Positions 8,870 to 17,239 of a stretch of DNA of 64,000 nt are shown one piece after another (the stretch's first letter is position 1; every line of letters starts with the position of its first letter). The notes under the pieces were generated by a model. It saw only the letters and a program-made list of their open reading frames with translations, ran no database searches and was not told where the DNA came from. Origin of the DNA: CALKJP01 sp046299555 (GTDB lineage: Bacteria; Bacteroidota; Bacteroidia; JACCXN01); contig JBKBHS010000001.1 of assembly GCA_046299555.1 (NCBI GenBank), positions 1,550,001 to 1,614,000 on the forward strand, given 5' to 3'. Made by a program: the position numbers and the translations under genes.

Positions 8870-9823
8870 ATGGGCTTGTTTAGTTTTTTTAGCAAAGAAA
8901 AAAAAGAAAGTTTAGATAAAGGTTTAGAAAAAACCAAAGAAAGTATATTTAGTAAAATTACAAGAGCTATTATTGGTAAATCCACAGTTGATGCTGAGGT
9001 ACTCGACAATTTAGAGGAAGTATTAGTTACATCGGATGTTGGTGTAGATACAACTTTAAAAATTATAAAACGTATTGAGGAACGTGTGGAGCGTGATAAA
9101 TATGTAAATACGGCAGAGCTCAATCGTATATTAAAAGAAGAAATTGTAGCTTTACTCAAAGAAAATGATGAAGAGCAAGCCGTTGATTTTACAATTCCTG
9201 CCGGTAAAAAACCTTATGTAATAATGGTTGTTGGAGTAAACGGAGTTGGTAAAACCACAACCATTGGCAAATTAGCTTATCAATTTAAACAAAAAGGATA
9301 TAATGTATTATTGGGAGCTGCCGATACCTTTAGAGCTGCAGCCGTTGATCAATTAAATATTTGGGCAAATAGAGTAAATGTTCCTATTGTAGCTCAAGGT
9401 ATGGGAGCTGATCCGGCTTCAGTAGCTTTTGATACTTTAAAATCGGCAATTTCTAAAAATACCGATGTAGTTATTATTGATACAGCAGGGCGTTTGCATA
9501 ATAAAACAGGATTAATGGAAGAGCTTGGTAAAATAAAAAGAGTTATGCAAAAAGTAGTACCTGATGCCCCTCACGAAATTTTATTGGTTCTTGACGCATC
9601 AACCGGTCAAAATGCTATTGAGCAAGCAAAACAGTTTACAAAAGTAACTCAAGTAAATGCGCTTGCGCTAACTAAATTAGATGGAACAGCCAAAGGAGGT
9701 GTTGTTATTGGCATTTCAGATACCTTTAAAATTCCGGTAAAATATATTGGAGTAGGCGAAAAAATGGATGATTTACAAGTGTTTAATAAAGAAGAATTTG
9801 TAGATTCTTTATTCAAATCTTAA
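8870..9823 (+). CDS. ftsY: Signal recognition particle receptor
   Basis: An SRP receptor GTPase that docks ribosome-nascent chains at the inner membrane, 317 residues. A short basic/acidic amphipathic N-terminus (MGLFSFFSKEKKESLDKG) can contact membrane; the long acidic A domain of E. coli FtsY is absent, as is usual in this phylum. The N domain is about residues 20-110. The G domain carries GVNGVGKTTTIGKLA (P-loop), DTFRAAAVDQL, DTAGRLHN and TKLDGTAKGG (G4/G5). It is followed one base later by rimO, so the two are translationally linked. Confidence 0.97.
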   Translation: MGLFSFFSKEKKESLDKGLEKTKESIFSKITRAIIGKSTVDAEVLDNLEEVLVTSDVGVDTTLKIIKRIEERVERDKYVNTAELNRILKEEIVALLKENDEEQAVDFTIPAGKKPYVIMVVGVNGVGKTTTIGKLAYQFKQKGYNVLLGAADTFRAAAVDQLNIWANRVNVPIVAQGMGADPASVAFDTLKSAISKNTDVVIIDTAGRLHNKTGLMEELGKIKRVMQKVVPDAPHEILLVLDASTGQNAIEQAKQFTKVTQVNALALTKLDGTAKGGVVIGISDTFKIPVKYIGVGEKMDDLQVFNKEEFVDSLFKS

Positions 9824-9824
9824 A

Positions 9825-11135
9825 ATGAAAACAAAAACATTAAAGAAAAATAAAGTCAATGTTGTAACATTGGGTTGTTCCAAAAATCTCTTCGATTCGG
9901 AAGTGCTGATGGCACAATTAAAAGCTAACAAATTTGAAGTAGAACACGAATCGCAAACAGACGATGCTTCGATTGTAATTATAAATACTTGCGGATTTAT
10001 TGATAATGCTAAACAAGAAAGTATTGATACCATTTTACGTTTTGCCGATGCAAAAGAAGCCGGATTAGTTGATAAAGTGTATGTTACAGGTTGTCTTTCA
10101 GAACGATATAAAGAAGATTTAGAAAAAGAAATTCCAAATGTAGATGCTTATTTTGGAACTCGCGATTTACCTCGTTTATTAAAAACATTAAAAGCTGATT
10201 ATAAACACGAATTAGTTGGAGAACGTTTACTTACAACTCCTCAGCATTATGCTTATTTTAAAATATCTGAAGGATGTGATAGGCCTTGTTCATTTTGCGC
10301 CATTCCTTTAATGCGAGGTAAACATGTATCAGTTCCAATGGAAGATTTGGTGCAAAATGCCAAAAATTTAGTTAAAAATGGAACAAAAGAATTATTAATT
10401 ATTGCGCAAGACAGCACCTATTATGGATTAGACCTATATAAAGAGCGCAAATTAGCCGAGCTTTTAAAGCGTCTTTCCGATATTAACGGTTTAGAATGGA
10501 TTCGACTACATTATGCTTTCCCAAGTGGTTTTCCAATGGATGTTTTGGACGTTATGCGTGAGAGAGAAAATATTTGTAACTATTTAGATATGCCATTGCA
10601 GCACATTTCAGATAATATGCTCAAAAGCATGCGTAGAGGAATTACGAAACAAAAAACTATCGAGTTAGTAAATACCATTCGTGATAAAGTACCAGGTATT
10701 GCCTTAAGAACAACGCTTATTGCCGGTTATCCGGGCGAAACAGAACAAGATTTTGAAGAAATGTTAGCATGGGTAGAACAAACAAAATTTGACAGACTTG
10801 GAATTTTTACATATTCGCATGAAGAAAATACTCACGCTTTTACTTTAAAAGATGATGTTTCAGAAAAAATAAAACAAGCAAGAGCTCAGCGTGTAATGGA
10901 AATACAACAAGGAATTTCATTTGAGTTAAATCAGCAAAAAGTTGGTAAAGTATTTAAGGTGTTGATTGATAGAAAAGAAGGAAATTATTTTATCGGTAGA
11001 ACAGAGTTTGATTCACCTGAAGTGGATAATGAAGTATTAGTAGATGCTCGAAAGCATTTTTTACGAGTGGGAGATTTTGCTAAAGTAAAAATTAACAGCG
11101 CTGAAGAATTTGATTTATATGGTGAACCTATTTAA
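9825..11135 (+). CDS. rimO: Ribosomal protein S12 methylthiotransferase
   Basis: A radical-SAM enzyme that methylthiolates the conserved aspartate of ribosomal protein S12, 436 residues. The N-terminal UPF0004 domain binds one iron-sulfur cluster (LGCSKNLFDSEV, NTCGFIDNAKQES, VTGCLSERY). The radical-SAM motif CDRPCSFC follows at about residue 150, then PLMRGKHVS and IAQDSTYYG. The C-terminal TRAM domain contains IDRKEGNYFIGRTEFDSPEVD. The DSPEVD and QDSTYYG signatures favour RimO over MiaB. The gene is the last of ftsY-rimO, and its stop is 6 bases from the convergent ribBA stop. Confidence 0.97.
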   Translation: MKTKTLKKNKVNVVTLGCSKNLFDSEVLMAQLKANKFEVEHESQTDDASIVIINTCGFIDNAKQESIDTILRFADAKEAGLVDKVYVTGCLSERYKEDLEKEIPNVDAYFGTRDLPRLLKTLKADYKHELVGERLLTTPQHYAYFKISEGCDRPCSFCAIPLMRGKHVSVPMEDLVQNAKNLVKNGTKELLIIAQDSTYYGLDLYKERKLAELLKRLSDINGLEWIRLHYAFPSGFPMDVLDVMRERENICNYLDMPLQHISDNMLKSMRRGITKQKTIELVNTIRDKVPGIALRTTLIAGYPGETEQDFEEMLAWVEQTKFDRLGIFTYSHEENTHAFTLKDDVSEKIKQARAQRVMEIQQGISFELNQQKVGKVFKVLIDRKEGNYFIGRTEFDSPEVDNEVLVDARKHFLRVGDFAKVKINSAEEFDLYGEPI

Positions 11136-11141
11136 AAATAA

Positions 11142-12356
11142 TTACTTGTCTAACTTTAATTGGTGTCCCATTTTATCTCGCTTTGTTTTTAAATAGTTTA
11201 AATTATATTGATTAGCTTTTATTTCTAAAGGAACATTTTCAACAATCTCTAAACCATAGCCAATAAGTCCAACACGTTTTTTAGGGTTATTACTCATTAA
11301 ACGGATTTTTGAAACACCCATATCTCTTAAAATTTGAGCGCCAATGCCGTAGTCGCGTTCATCCATTTTAAAACCTAATTTTTCGTTAGCCTCCACAGTA
11401 TCGTATCCTTCCTCTTGAAGTTTATAAGCTTTTAATTTATTTAATAATCCAATCCCTCTCCCTTCTTGATTCATATAAACAATAATGCCTTTCCCTTCTT
11501 TTTCAATCATTTCCATAGCTTTATGTAATTGAGGTCCACAATCGCATCTGCAGGAACCAAAAATATCTCCCGTCATACACGATGAGTGAACCCTAACCAA
11601 TACAGGGTCATCTTCTTTCCATTCGCCTTTATGAATAACCAAATGTTCTTGACCCGTTGTAATTTGAGTGTATGCTGTTAGTATAAAATCGCCCCATTCG
11701 GTAGGTAAATGAACGGAAACTTCTTTTTTAATTAATGTTTCGTTTTTTAAACGATAGGCAATTAAATCTTTAATGGTAATAATTTTTAAATTAAAGCGTT
11801 CGGCAATTTTCATTAAATCAGGAACTCGAGCCATGCTTCCGTCATCATTCATTATTTCTACAATTACTCCGGCTGGTTCAAATCCGGCTAATCTTGCTAA
11901 ATCTATTGCTGCTTCGGTATGACCGGCTCTTCTAAGCACTCCGCCACGTTTGGCTCTTAATGGAAATATGTGACCGGGTTTAGCAAAATCTTCGGGTTTT
12001 GATTGCGGGTTAATCAGTGCTAATACGGTTTTTGCTCTATCCGAAGCTGAAATTCCTGTAGTACAACCATGCCCAATTAAATCAACTGAAACCGTAAATG
12101 GTGTTTCATATAAAGAATTATTGCTACTTACCATTAAATCTAAGCCAAGTTCATCGCAACGGTCTTCTATTAAAGGGGCACAAATTAACCCTCGACCATG
12201 TGTGGCCATAAAATTTATTACTTCCGGAGTTACACAGCGCGCTGCAATTACAAAATCGCCTTCATTTTCGCGGTCTTCATCATCTACTACAATTAATATT
12301 TTCCCGGCTTTAATATCTTCAATTCCTTCTTCTACAGTGTTAAATTTATATTCCAT
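11142..12356 (-). CDS. ribBA: Bifunctional DHBP synthase / GTP cyclohydrolase II
   Basis: Performs both entry reactions of riboflavin synthesis: ribulose 5-phosphate to dihydroxybutanone phosphate (N-terminal RibB) and GTP ring opening (C-terminal RibA). The RibB signature is DDEDRENEGDF, with GHTEAAIDLARLAG later. RibA has the zinc site SSCMTGDIFGSCRCDCG and the NQEGRGIGL motif. The frame can be extended to a TTG at 12380, but that TTG is the end of a TAACTTTG promoter box. The ATG at 12356 gives the family's usual N-terminus MEYKFNTVEEGIEDIKAGK, with GAGGAA just upstream, so it is preferred. ribD lies separately at 22349. Confidence 0.97.
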   Translation of the reverse strand: MEYKFNTVEEGIEDIKAGKILIVVDDEDRENEGDFVIAARCVTPEVINFMATHGRGLICAPLIEDRCDELGLDLMVSSNNSLYETPFTVSVDLIGHGCTTGISASDRAKTVLALINPQSKPEDFAKPGHIFPLRAKRGGVLRRAGHTEAAIDLARLAGFEPAGVIVEIMNDDGSMARVPDLMKIAERFNLKIITIKDLIAYRLKNETLIKKEVSVHLPTEWGDFILTAYTQITTGQEHLVIHKGEWKEDDPVLVRVHSSCMTGDIFGSCRCDCGPQLHKAMEMIEKEGKGIIVYMNQEGRGIGLLNKLKAYKLQEEGYDTVEANEKLGFKMDERDYGIGAQILRDMGVSKIRLMSNNPKKRVGLIGYGLEIVENVPLEIKANQYNLNYLKTKRDKMGHQLKLDK

Positions 12357-12377
12357 TTCCTCAAATTTATTTGGCTG

Positions 12378-12385
12378 CAAAGTTA
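12378..12385 (-). promoter_or_regulatory. -7 promoter box of ribBA
   Basis: On the minus strand this reads TAACTTTG, an exact TAnnTTTG match 21 bases before the ribBA ATG. It lies just past the end of the upstream glycosyltransferase gene, so ribBA can be transcribed on its own. No FMN riboswitch fits in the short leader. Confidence 0.65.
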
Positions 12386-12394
12386 CTAAACGTT

Positions 12395-13549
12395 TTAGTT
12401 TAAAATAAGTTTTATTAATTCATTCGTACTTTGCTCCCAATTAAATTTTTTAGAAACAAACAAAAATGCTCTATTAGCAATATTCTCAGCTTCATGATAA
12501 TTTTCTAAGAAGTAAATTATTTTTTCAGCAAATTGGTCAGCGGTGTTGGCTATTATTATTTCTTCATTTTCTTTTGCACCAATTGAAGCATTTACCAATG
12601 AGGTGGTAATACACGGTATTTTCATAGCCATAGCTTCTAAAATTTTATTTTGAAGCCCCGTACCCATATGTAATGGAGCAACAAATAATTTTGCAGATGA
12701 ATATGAATTTCGAATGTCGTCAACCCATCCTGTAATATGACATGATTCAGATTGAAGTAAAATAACTTCTTTTTGAGGCTGTGCTCCGGATATAAGTATT
12801 TTAATTTTTTTATCCATTAATGGTGCAATTTTTTGAACCAAAAACTGAGCCGCCTTAACATTTGGCGGATAACTCATATTTCCGGTAAATACTATGTCGT
12901 ATTTTTTTTCGGTTTCAATTGGTTTAAAAAAATCTAAATCAATTCCATTCGGAATAATTTTTATGTTTTTATGATGTGGGTGCTGAATATATTTTTGGTC
13001 TTCGGTAGAAATTATACAGTGATTATTAAAATAATTAAAAACAGCTGATTCAAATTTTATTAATCGTTTAGTTTCGGTTTTTAAAATCCATTTCATCCAA
13101 ATTGAAGCGTGTTCAATTCTTCGTTCCGTGCCTTTTGATAAGGCATCCATATAATCCAATGTTTTAGAATGAGGATATTTAAGCGCGTATTTGGCTGTTC
13201 GTATAAGTTGACAAAAAATAAAATCAGGCTGAAAGCTTTTAACCACCTTATCTAATTTAGATTGTATGGATGAATGATAAAAATACCCTACCTGTAAAGG
13301 TTCTCCATTAAAAAATGATTTTATAATTCCACCTGCGATTTGAAATTTATGGATATTTAAAAAATGAATTTCGTTACAATATTTTTTTAATTCATATTCT
13401 GCTTTTGGGTGAATTTTCGAATCGTTTATTGCGCATAAACATATTTTAAAATGCCGGGATAAATATTTTAGCTGGTGATAAATACGCAACTTATCGCCCT
13501 TTTCGAGCGGATAAGGAATGCGTGATGTAATAACCAGCAGTTTTTGCAT
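12395..13549 (-). CDS. Glycosyltransferase family 4 (Stp1-like)
   Basis: A 384-residue retaining glycosyltransferase with two Rossmann halves. The N-terminus (VITSRIPYPLEKGDKLRIYH) and the segment TLDYMDALSKGTERR resemble the sugar-transferase group described with exosortase systems (TIGR03087). No exosortase gene is visible here, so that resemblance says only which subfamily it may belong to. The C-terminal donor site includes IPNGIDLDFF, VFTGNMSYPPNV, APLHMGTGLQNKILEAMAM and CITT. It starts one base after the stop of another GT4, and an LptF/G permease is upstream, so an envelope-glycan role is likely. Confidence 0.9.
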   Translation of the reverse strand: MQKLLVITSRIPYPLEKGDKLRIYHQLKYLSRHFKICLCAINDSKIHPKAEYELKKYCNEIHFLNIHKFQIAGGIIKSFFNGEPLQVGYFYHSSIQSKLDKVVKSFQPDFIFCQLIRTAKYALKYPHSKTLDYMDALSKGTERRIEHASIWMKWILKTETKRLIKFESAVFNYFNNHCIISTEDQKYIQHPHHKNIKIIPNGIDLDFFKPIETEKKYDIVFTGNMSYPPNVKAAQFLVQKIAPLMDKKIKILISGAQPQKEVILLQSESCHITGWVDDIRNSYSSAKLFVAPLHMGTGLQNKILEAMAMKIPCITTSLVNASIGAKENEEIIIANTADQFAEKIIYFLENYHEAENIANRAFLFVSKKFNWEQSTNELIKLILN

Positions 13550-13550
13550 T

Positions 13551-14732
13551 TTAATTATTTAAAATTTTGTTATAAAAATCAATTATTTTTTGACTGCATT
13601 TATCTTGTTCAAAGTGTTGTAAAGCAAAATGGTGCGCATTTTTACTTATTTCATTTTTTAAGTTTTCATTTTCGAGTAAGAGTAAAATTTTTTCTGCAAA
13701 ATCAAATGCATTATCGGCTATTAATATTTCCTTATTACTCAAATTTTCAATACCGGAAGCTCCAATTGATGTTGAAACAATGGCTTTTCCCATCATCATG
13801 GCTTCAGCTAATTTAATACGTATGCCACTTGCCCGATGCACCGGTATTATCATTATACCTTTATCGGCAGCAAATTTTTCTGAATTTTCTACTTCGCCAT
13901 ATACGATTACGTTTTTATAGTTGCTGTATTTTTCTTTTGGCATGTTTCTTCCCGCAAGATGAAGTTCTGCACCGGTTTTTTTATCTAATACTAACGACCA
14001 TACATTTTCTAAAAACCAATTTAAACCTTCTACATTAGGTTGCCAATCCATAGCGCCTATATGATAGATGGAATTTGATGTGTTTTCTTGGAATTCTTTC
14101 TCAGTTATACCAACAGGAACGGTAATGAGTTTTGTTTTTATTCCTGATTGTTGAATAAAATTGCTATCGCTACTGCTAATACTAATTATACCATCAGCCA
14201 TTGAAAAGCTTTTCAATTCAAATTGTTTAAGCTGTTTTGCTAAAATTTGGAGATATATTTTTTTAATAATATTAGATTCTTTTTGAGCTTTTTGTTCCCA
14301 CAAATGATGCTCGATATTGTGCGAACGTAATATAATTTTTGCTTTTGTATTTTTTTTTATATCAATTGCATAAGGCATTCCATATAAACTTTCTATATGA
14401 ACTAAATCTATTTTTTCTTTTTGAATGAATTGAATTATTTGATTAGATAAAATCTGATTATAAAATCGAGAAATATTGTAAGAATTGTTTTTAATTAAAG
14501 CTTTTAAAGCTTTTAATGCATTTATTTTAGTATCAATAAAAAATGAAAAATTTTTATTTTCAATTTCCTTTGGAAAATAGTCTTTATTAAACGGATGTTT
14601 GTGCGTAGCAATATTATAAATCCATAAATCTATTCCTTGTTGAATTAAACCGTTGGTTACAGCTGCCATAGCCACACAACCACCATCAACAGGAGGGAAG
14701 GGGGGCTTATGACATAGCTGTAATACACGCAT
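13551..14732 (-). CDS. Glycosyltransferase family 4
   Basis: A 393-residue GT4 enzyme related to its downstream neighbour (similar length, N-terminal QLCHKPPFPPVDGGCVAM). The acceptor-side domain occupies about residues 1-190, with LRSHNIEHHLWE typical of the hinge region. The donor-binding half has IGAMDWQPNVEGLNWF, LHLAGRNMP, IPVHRASGIRIKLAEAMMMG and STSIGASGIE. The glutamate in the EAMM motif is the usual catalytic or donor-contact residue. It begins 5 bases after the LptF/G-type gene ends, so all three genes are probably one transcript. The product glycan is unknown. Confidence 0.9.
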   Translation of the reverse strand: MRVLQLCHKPPFPPVDGGCVAMAAVTNGLIQQGIDLWIYNIATHKHPFNKDYFPKEIENKNFSFFIDTKINALKALKALIKNNSYNISRFYNQILSNQIIQFIQKEKIDLVHIESLYGMPYAIDIKKNTKAKIILRSHNIEHHLWEQKAQKESNIIKKIYLQILAKQLKQFELKSFSMADGIISISSSDSNFIQQSGIKTKLITVPVGITEKEFQENTSNSIYHIGAMDWQPNVEGLNWFLENVWSLVLDKKTGAELHLAGRNMPKEKYSNYKNVIVYGEVENSEKFAADKGIMIIPVHRASGIRIKLAEAMMMGKAIVSTSIGASGIENLSNKEILIADNAFDFAEKILLLLENENLKNEISKNAHHFALQHFEQDKCSQKIIDFYNKILNN

Positions 14733-14737
14733 GAAAA

Positions 14738-16171
14738 TTAAGTGTTTTTTGTTTTTTTAAATTTTTTGAAAAAATCTAAGTAGTATTGAATATCAAATAA
14801 TGAAGAATCGCGACTTGCTTTGTAAGTTAAAAATATACCTAATGGAAGTAAAATAAAAGTTGCCATCCACATTCCCCAGAATGCTGAAATAACTCCCTCT
14901 CTTGCTGATTTTTCACCGGTTATGGATATAATGTGAAAAATTAAAAAGAAGATTACTGATACAACAACAGGCATCCCTAATCCACCTTTGCGTATAATTG
15001 CTCCCAAAGGTGCACCAATAAAGAATAGTACTATACACGCAACGGAAAGGGTTAATTTTCTATGCCATTCAATATTATGACGATTGATAAATTTAATTCT
15101 ATTATCTAAATCGTTTTCTAAATTTTCAACATACAATTTAGCGGTACGAGCTGCATTTAAAGCTCCTTCAACAATCATTAATTTTTCATTTTTAGAAAAA
15201 TTTTCAAAGTGTATTAATGTATCAAATTGAGGTCGGAGTGTATATGATTGTTGATATAAGGTATCAGAAAAATAACGTTGATAATTAGAGTTCCCTTTGA
15301 TAATTTTTTGAATATTTTCTTTGCTTTTAATTTGTTCAACATATAAATCAACAACTGCGGTTTTTAATTGACTTAAATTTAGCATTCCGTAATGATCTTT
15401 GAACATGCCTTCGTCTGTTCGAGATAGCTTAAATTGGGATAAATCAAACCGAACAATTTGCTTTTTAAACTTACTTCTTAATAAAGGCATTTCATTGCTA
15501 CGATGATCAGCTTTGTAATCATCATAACTATACCCATTTTCAAGTTCTAATATCATGAATTGTTTATCGGGTGTAACAGTCATTTTTCCTTTTTCGGCTA
15601 ATATTACTTTTGTATTACCGCTTTTATTCGTATGATCGTAAATCATGATATCTTTTAAAATTTCTCCGCCTTTTTCTTTCTTTTTAACCCGAATTGAAAA
15701 ACCTTCTATTCCATTGTAAAAAATACCTTCTTTTAAATCAATACCTGGTTTTTGTTGTGTAATATCGTATAATAAGGCTCCAAATTTTAAATTAGCAACC
15801 GGTAAAATATTATTTGAAAAATAAAATGCACCTAATGAAGTAAGAACAGTTACCACTATCAGCCATTTCATGATATTGGGTAGTGATAATCCAACCGATT
15901 TCATGGCAATTAATTCATAGCGCTCGGCTAAATTTCCAAATGTCATAATTGAGGCTAAAAGTATGGCTAATGGAAGCGCGAGAGGAACTAAACTGGCAGA
16001 TGCATATACCAATAATTCGGCTATGATATACCATTCTAATCCCTTTCCAACTAAGTCTTCTAAATATTTCCATAAAAATTGCATGAGCAAAACAAATAGA
16101 GCAATGGTAAATGTAAGCACAAATGGCCCCAGGTAAGATTTTACCACGTACAGATGTATTCGTTTAATCAT
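14738..16171 (-). CDS. LptF/LptG family permease
   Basis: Inner-membrane half of the LPS export ABC transporter (YjgP/YjgQ family), 477 residues. Three N-terminal helices begin after MIKRIHLYVVKSYLGPFVLTF. The conserved segment ASLVPLALPLAILLASIMTFGNLAERYELIAMKSVG (split here by function: helix, then the coupling ERYELIAMKS) lies near residues 56-92. A large periplasmic beta-jellyroll of about 230 residues follows, then three C-terminal helices with FFIGAPLGAIIRKGGLG. It is longer than the 360-residue proteobacterial proteins because of the periplasmic insert. It heads a minus-strand group with two glycosyltransferases. The second permease is at 58200, so F and G cannot be assigned with certainty. 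Confidence 0.93.
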   Translation of the reverse strand: MIKRIHLYVVKSYLGPFVLTFTIALFVLLMQFLWKYLEDLVGKGLEWYIIAELLVYASASLVPLALPLAILLASIMTFGNLAERYELIAMKSVGLSLPNIMKWLIVVTVLTSLGAFYFSNNILPVANLKFGALLYDITQQKPGIDLKEGIFYNGIEGFSIRVKKKEKGGEILKDIMIYDHTNKSGNTKVILAEKGKMTVTPDKQFMILELENGYSYDDYKADHRSNEMPLLRSKFKKQIVRFDLSQFKLSRTDEGMFKDHYGMLNLSQLKTAVVDLYVEQIKSKENIQKIIKGNSNYQRYFSDTLYQQSYTLRPQFDTLIHFENFSKNEKLMIVEGALNAARTAKLYVENLENDLDNRIKFINRHNIEWHRKLTLSVACIVLFFIGAPLGAIIRKGGLGMPVVVSVIFFLIFHIISITGEKSAREGVISAFWGMWMATFILLPLGIFLTYKASRDSSLFDIQYYLDFFKKFKKTKNT

Positions 16172-16190
16172 GCAAATAAAAATTGGAGCT

Positions 16191-16198
16191 CAAATGTA
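16191..16198 (-). promoter_or_regulatory. -7 promoter box of the LptF/G-GT4 operon
   Basis: TACATTTG on the minus strand, an exact TAnnTTTG match 19 bases before the permease ATG. It is divergent to the promoter at 16222-16253. Confidence 0.6.
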
Positions 16199-16221
16199 CT
16201 AATTTTAGTGCTTTACACAGA

Positions 16222-16253
16222 TTTGCTTGTGTTAATAGCTATTAGTAGCTTTG
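16222..16253 (+). promoter_or_regulatory. Promoter of the GT2 gene
   Basis: TTTG at 16222-16225 and TAGCTTTG at 16246-16253 with 20 bases between match the full Bacteroidota consensus. The box overlaps a TTG that would otherwise look like a start codon, so the real start must be downstream at 16269. Confidence 0.75.
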
Positions 16254-16268
16254 TTGCAAATTATAAAT

Positions 16269-17009
16269 ATGCTTAACGGAAAAAAAATTGTTGTAGTATT
16301 ACCGGCATATAACGCAGCGCTTACATTAGAAAAAACTTATCAAGAAATACCTTTTGATATTGTAGATGAAGTAGTGTTGGTGGATGATGCCAGCAAAGAT
16401 AATACTTCTGAAATTGCTTCTAAACTTGGAATTAAACATATAATTCGCCATGAAAAAAATAAAGGTTATGGCGGAAATCAAAAAACCTGCTATAAAAGAG
16501 CTTTAGAATTAGGTGCGGATATCATTATTATGTTACATCCCGATTATCAATATACTCCTAAATTAATACATGCTATGGCAGGAGTTATAGCTTATGATGT
16601 TTATCCGGTAGTTTTAGGTTCGCGTATATTAGGAAAAGGTGCGTTAAAAGGAGGCATGCCTTTATATAAATATATTTCTAATCGTTTTTTAACGCTTACA
16701 CAAAATATATTGATGAATCAAAAGTTATCTGAATATCATACCGGTTATAGAGCTTTTTCAAAAGAAATATTTACAAAAATTAATATTGAAGCCAATTCAG
16801 ATGATTTTGTTTTTGATAACCAAATGTTAGCTCAAATATTCTATGCAGGTTATGAAATTGGAGAAATAACATGCCCGACCAAATATTTTGATGAAGCATC
16901 ATCCATTAATTTTAGCAGAAGCGTTAAATATGGATTAGGAGTTTTAAATGTTTCGTTTGCTTATTTATTATCGAAACTTGGAATATATAAAGCTTCAATT
17001 TTTAAATAA
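16269..17009 (+). CDS. Glycosyltransferase family 2 (DPM1-like)
   Basis: A 246-residue GT-A fold enzyme of the dolichol/undecaprenyl-phosphate sugar transferase type. It shows VVVLPAYNAALTLEKT, the nucleotide-binding VLVDDASKDNTSEIA and RHEKNKGYGGNQKTCYKRAL. LHPDYQYTPKLI contains the DxD-equivalent acidic site, and DDFVFDNQML the later acceptor/catalytic site. There is no strong C-terminal membrane domain, so it probably acts on the cytoplasmic face. A TTG six codons upstream lies inside the -7 promoter box and can hardly be translated, so the ATG at 16269 is chosen. The gene is monocistronic with a terminator 20 bases after its stop. Confidence 0.9.
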   Translation: MLNGKKIVVVLPAYNAALTLEKTYQEIPFDIVDEVVLVDDASKDNTSEIASKLGIKHIIRHEKNKGYGGNQKTCYKRALELGADIIIMLHPDYQYTPKLIHAMAGVIAYDVYPVVLGSRILGKGALKGGMPLYKYISNRFLTLTQNILMNQKLSEYHTGYRAFSKEIFTKINIEANSDDFVFDNQMLAQIFYAGYEIGEITCPTKYFDEASSINFSRSVKYGLGVLNVSFAYLLSKLGIYKASIFK

Positions 17010-17029
17010 ATTATTAATATAGTTAAAAC

Positions 17030-17060
17030 AAAAAAGCTCCGAAAAATCGGAGCTTTTTTT
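17030..17060. terminator. Bidirectional terminator between GT2 gene and tRNA-Lys
   Basis: AAAAAAGCTCCGA pairs with TCGGAGCTTTTTT around an AAAA loop, with A and T tracts on both sides. It can end the plus-strand GT2 transcript and the minus-strand tRNA-Lys transcript. Confidence 0.9.
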
Positions 17061-17061
17061 G

Positions 17062-17134
17062 TGATCCCGCTGGGACTCGAACCCAGGACCCATACATTAA
17101 AAGTGTATTGCTCTACCAACTGAGCTACGGAATC
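17062..17134 (-). tRNA. tRNA-Lys (anticodon TTT)
   Basis: On the minus strand, acceptor GATTCCG pairs with CGGGATC (one U-G), discriminator A, 73 nt. The D arm is GCTCAGTTGGTAGAGC, the anticodon loop CTTTTAA (TTT), and the T arm CTGGGTTCGAGTCCCAG. CCA is not encoded. The promoter box is at 17151 and the bidirectional terminator lies just downstream. Confidence 0.97.
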
Positions 17135-17150
17135 TCCCGAATTGGGAGTG

Positions 17151-17158
17151 CAAATATA
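17151..17158 (-). promoter_or_regulatory. -7 promoter box of tRNA-Lys
   Basis: TATATTTG on the minus strand, 16 bases before the mature tRNA 5' end. Between them, CTCCC/GGGAG (17134-17148) can form a small hairpin in the precursor leader. Confidence 0.65.
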
Positions 17159-17239
17159 TTAGTCTTTTTTTTACTCCAAAAGTTTTTACAAAATATTTTC
17201 TTTACTTTTTTTTAAAATGTTGGTTTTTAGTGGCTAAAA

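Noticed and set aside
11142..12400. FMN riboswitch upstream of ribBA or ribD
   Set aside because: The leaders are only a few to about twenty bases and lack the RFN core sequences.
12395..13549. Exosortase-linked surface system, from the Stp1-like glycosyltransferase
   Set aside because: No exosortase or PEP-CTERM protein is visible; the resemblance alone does not show the system.
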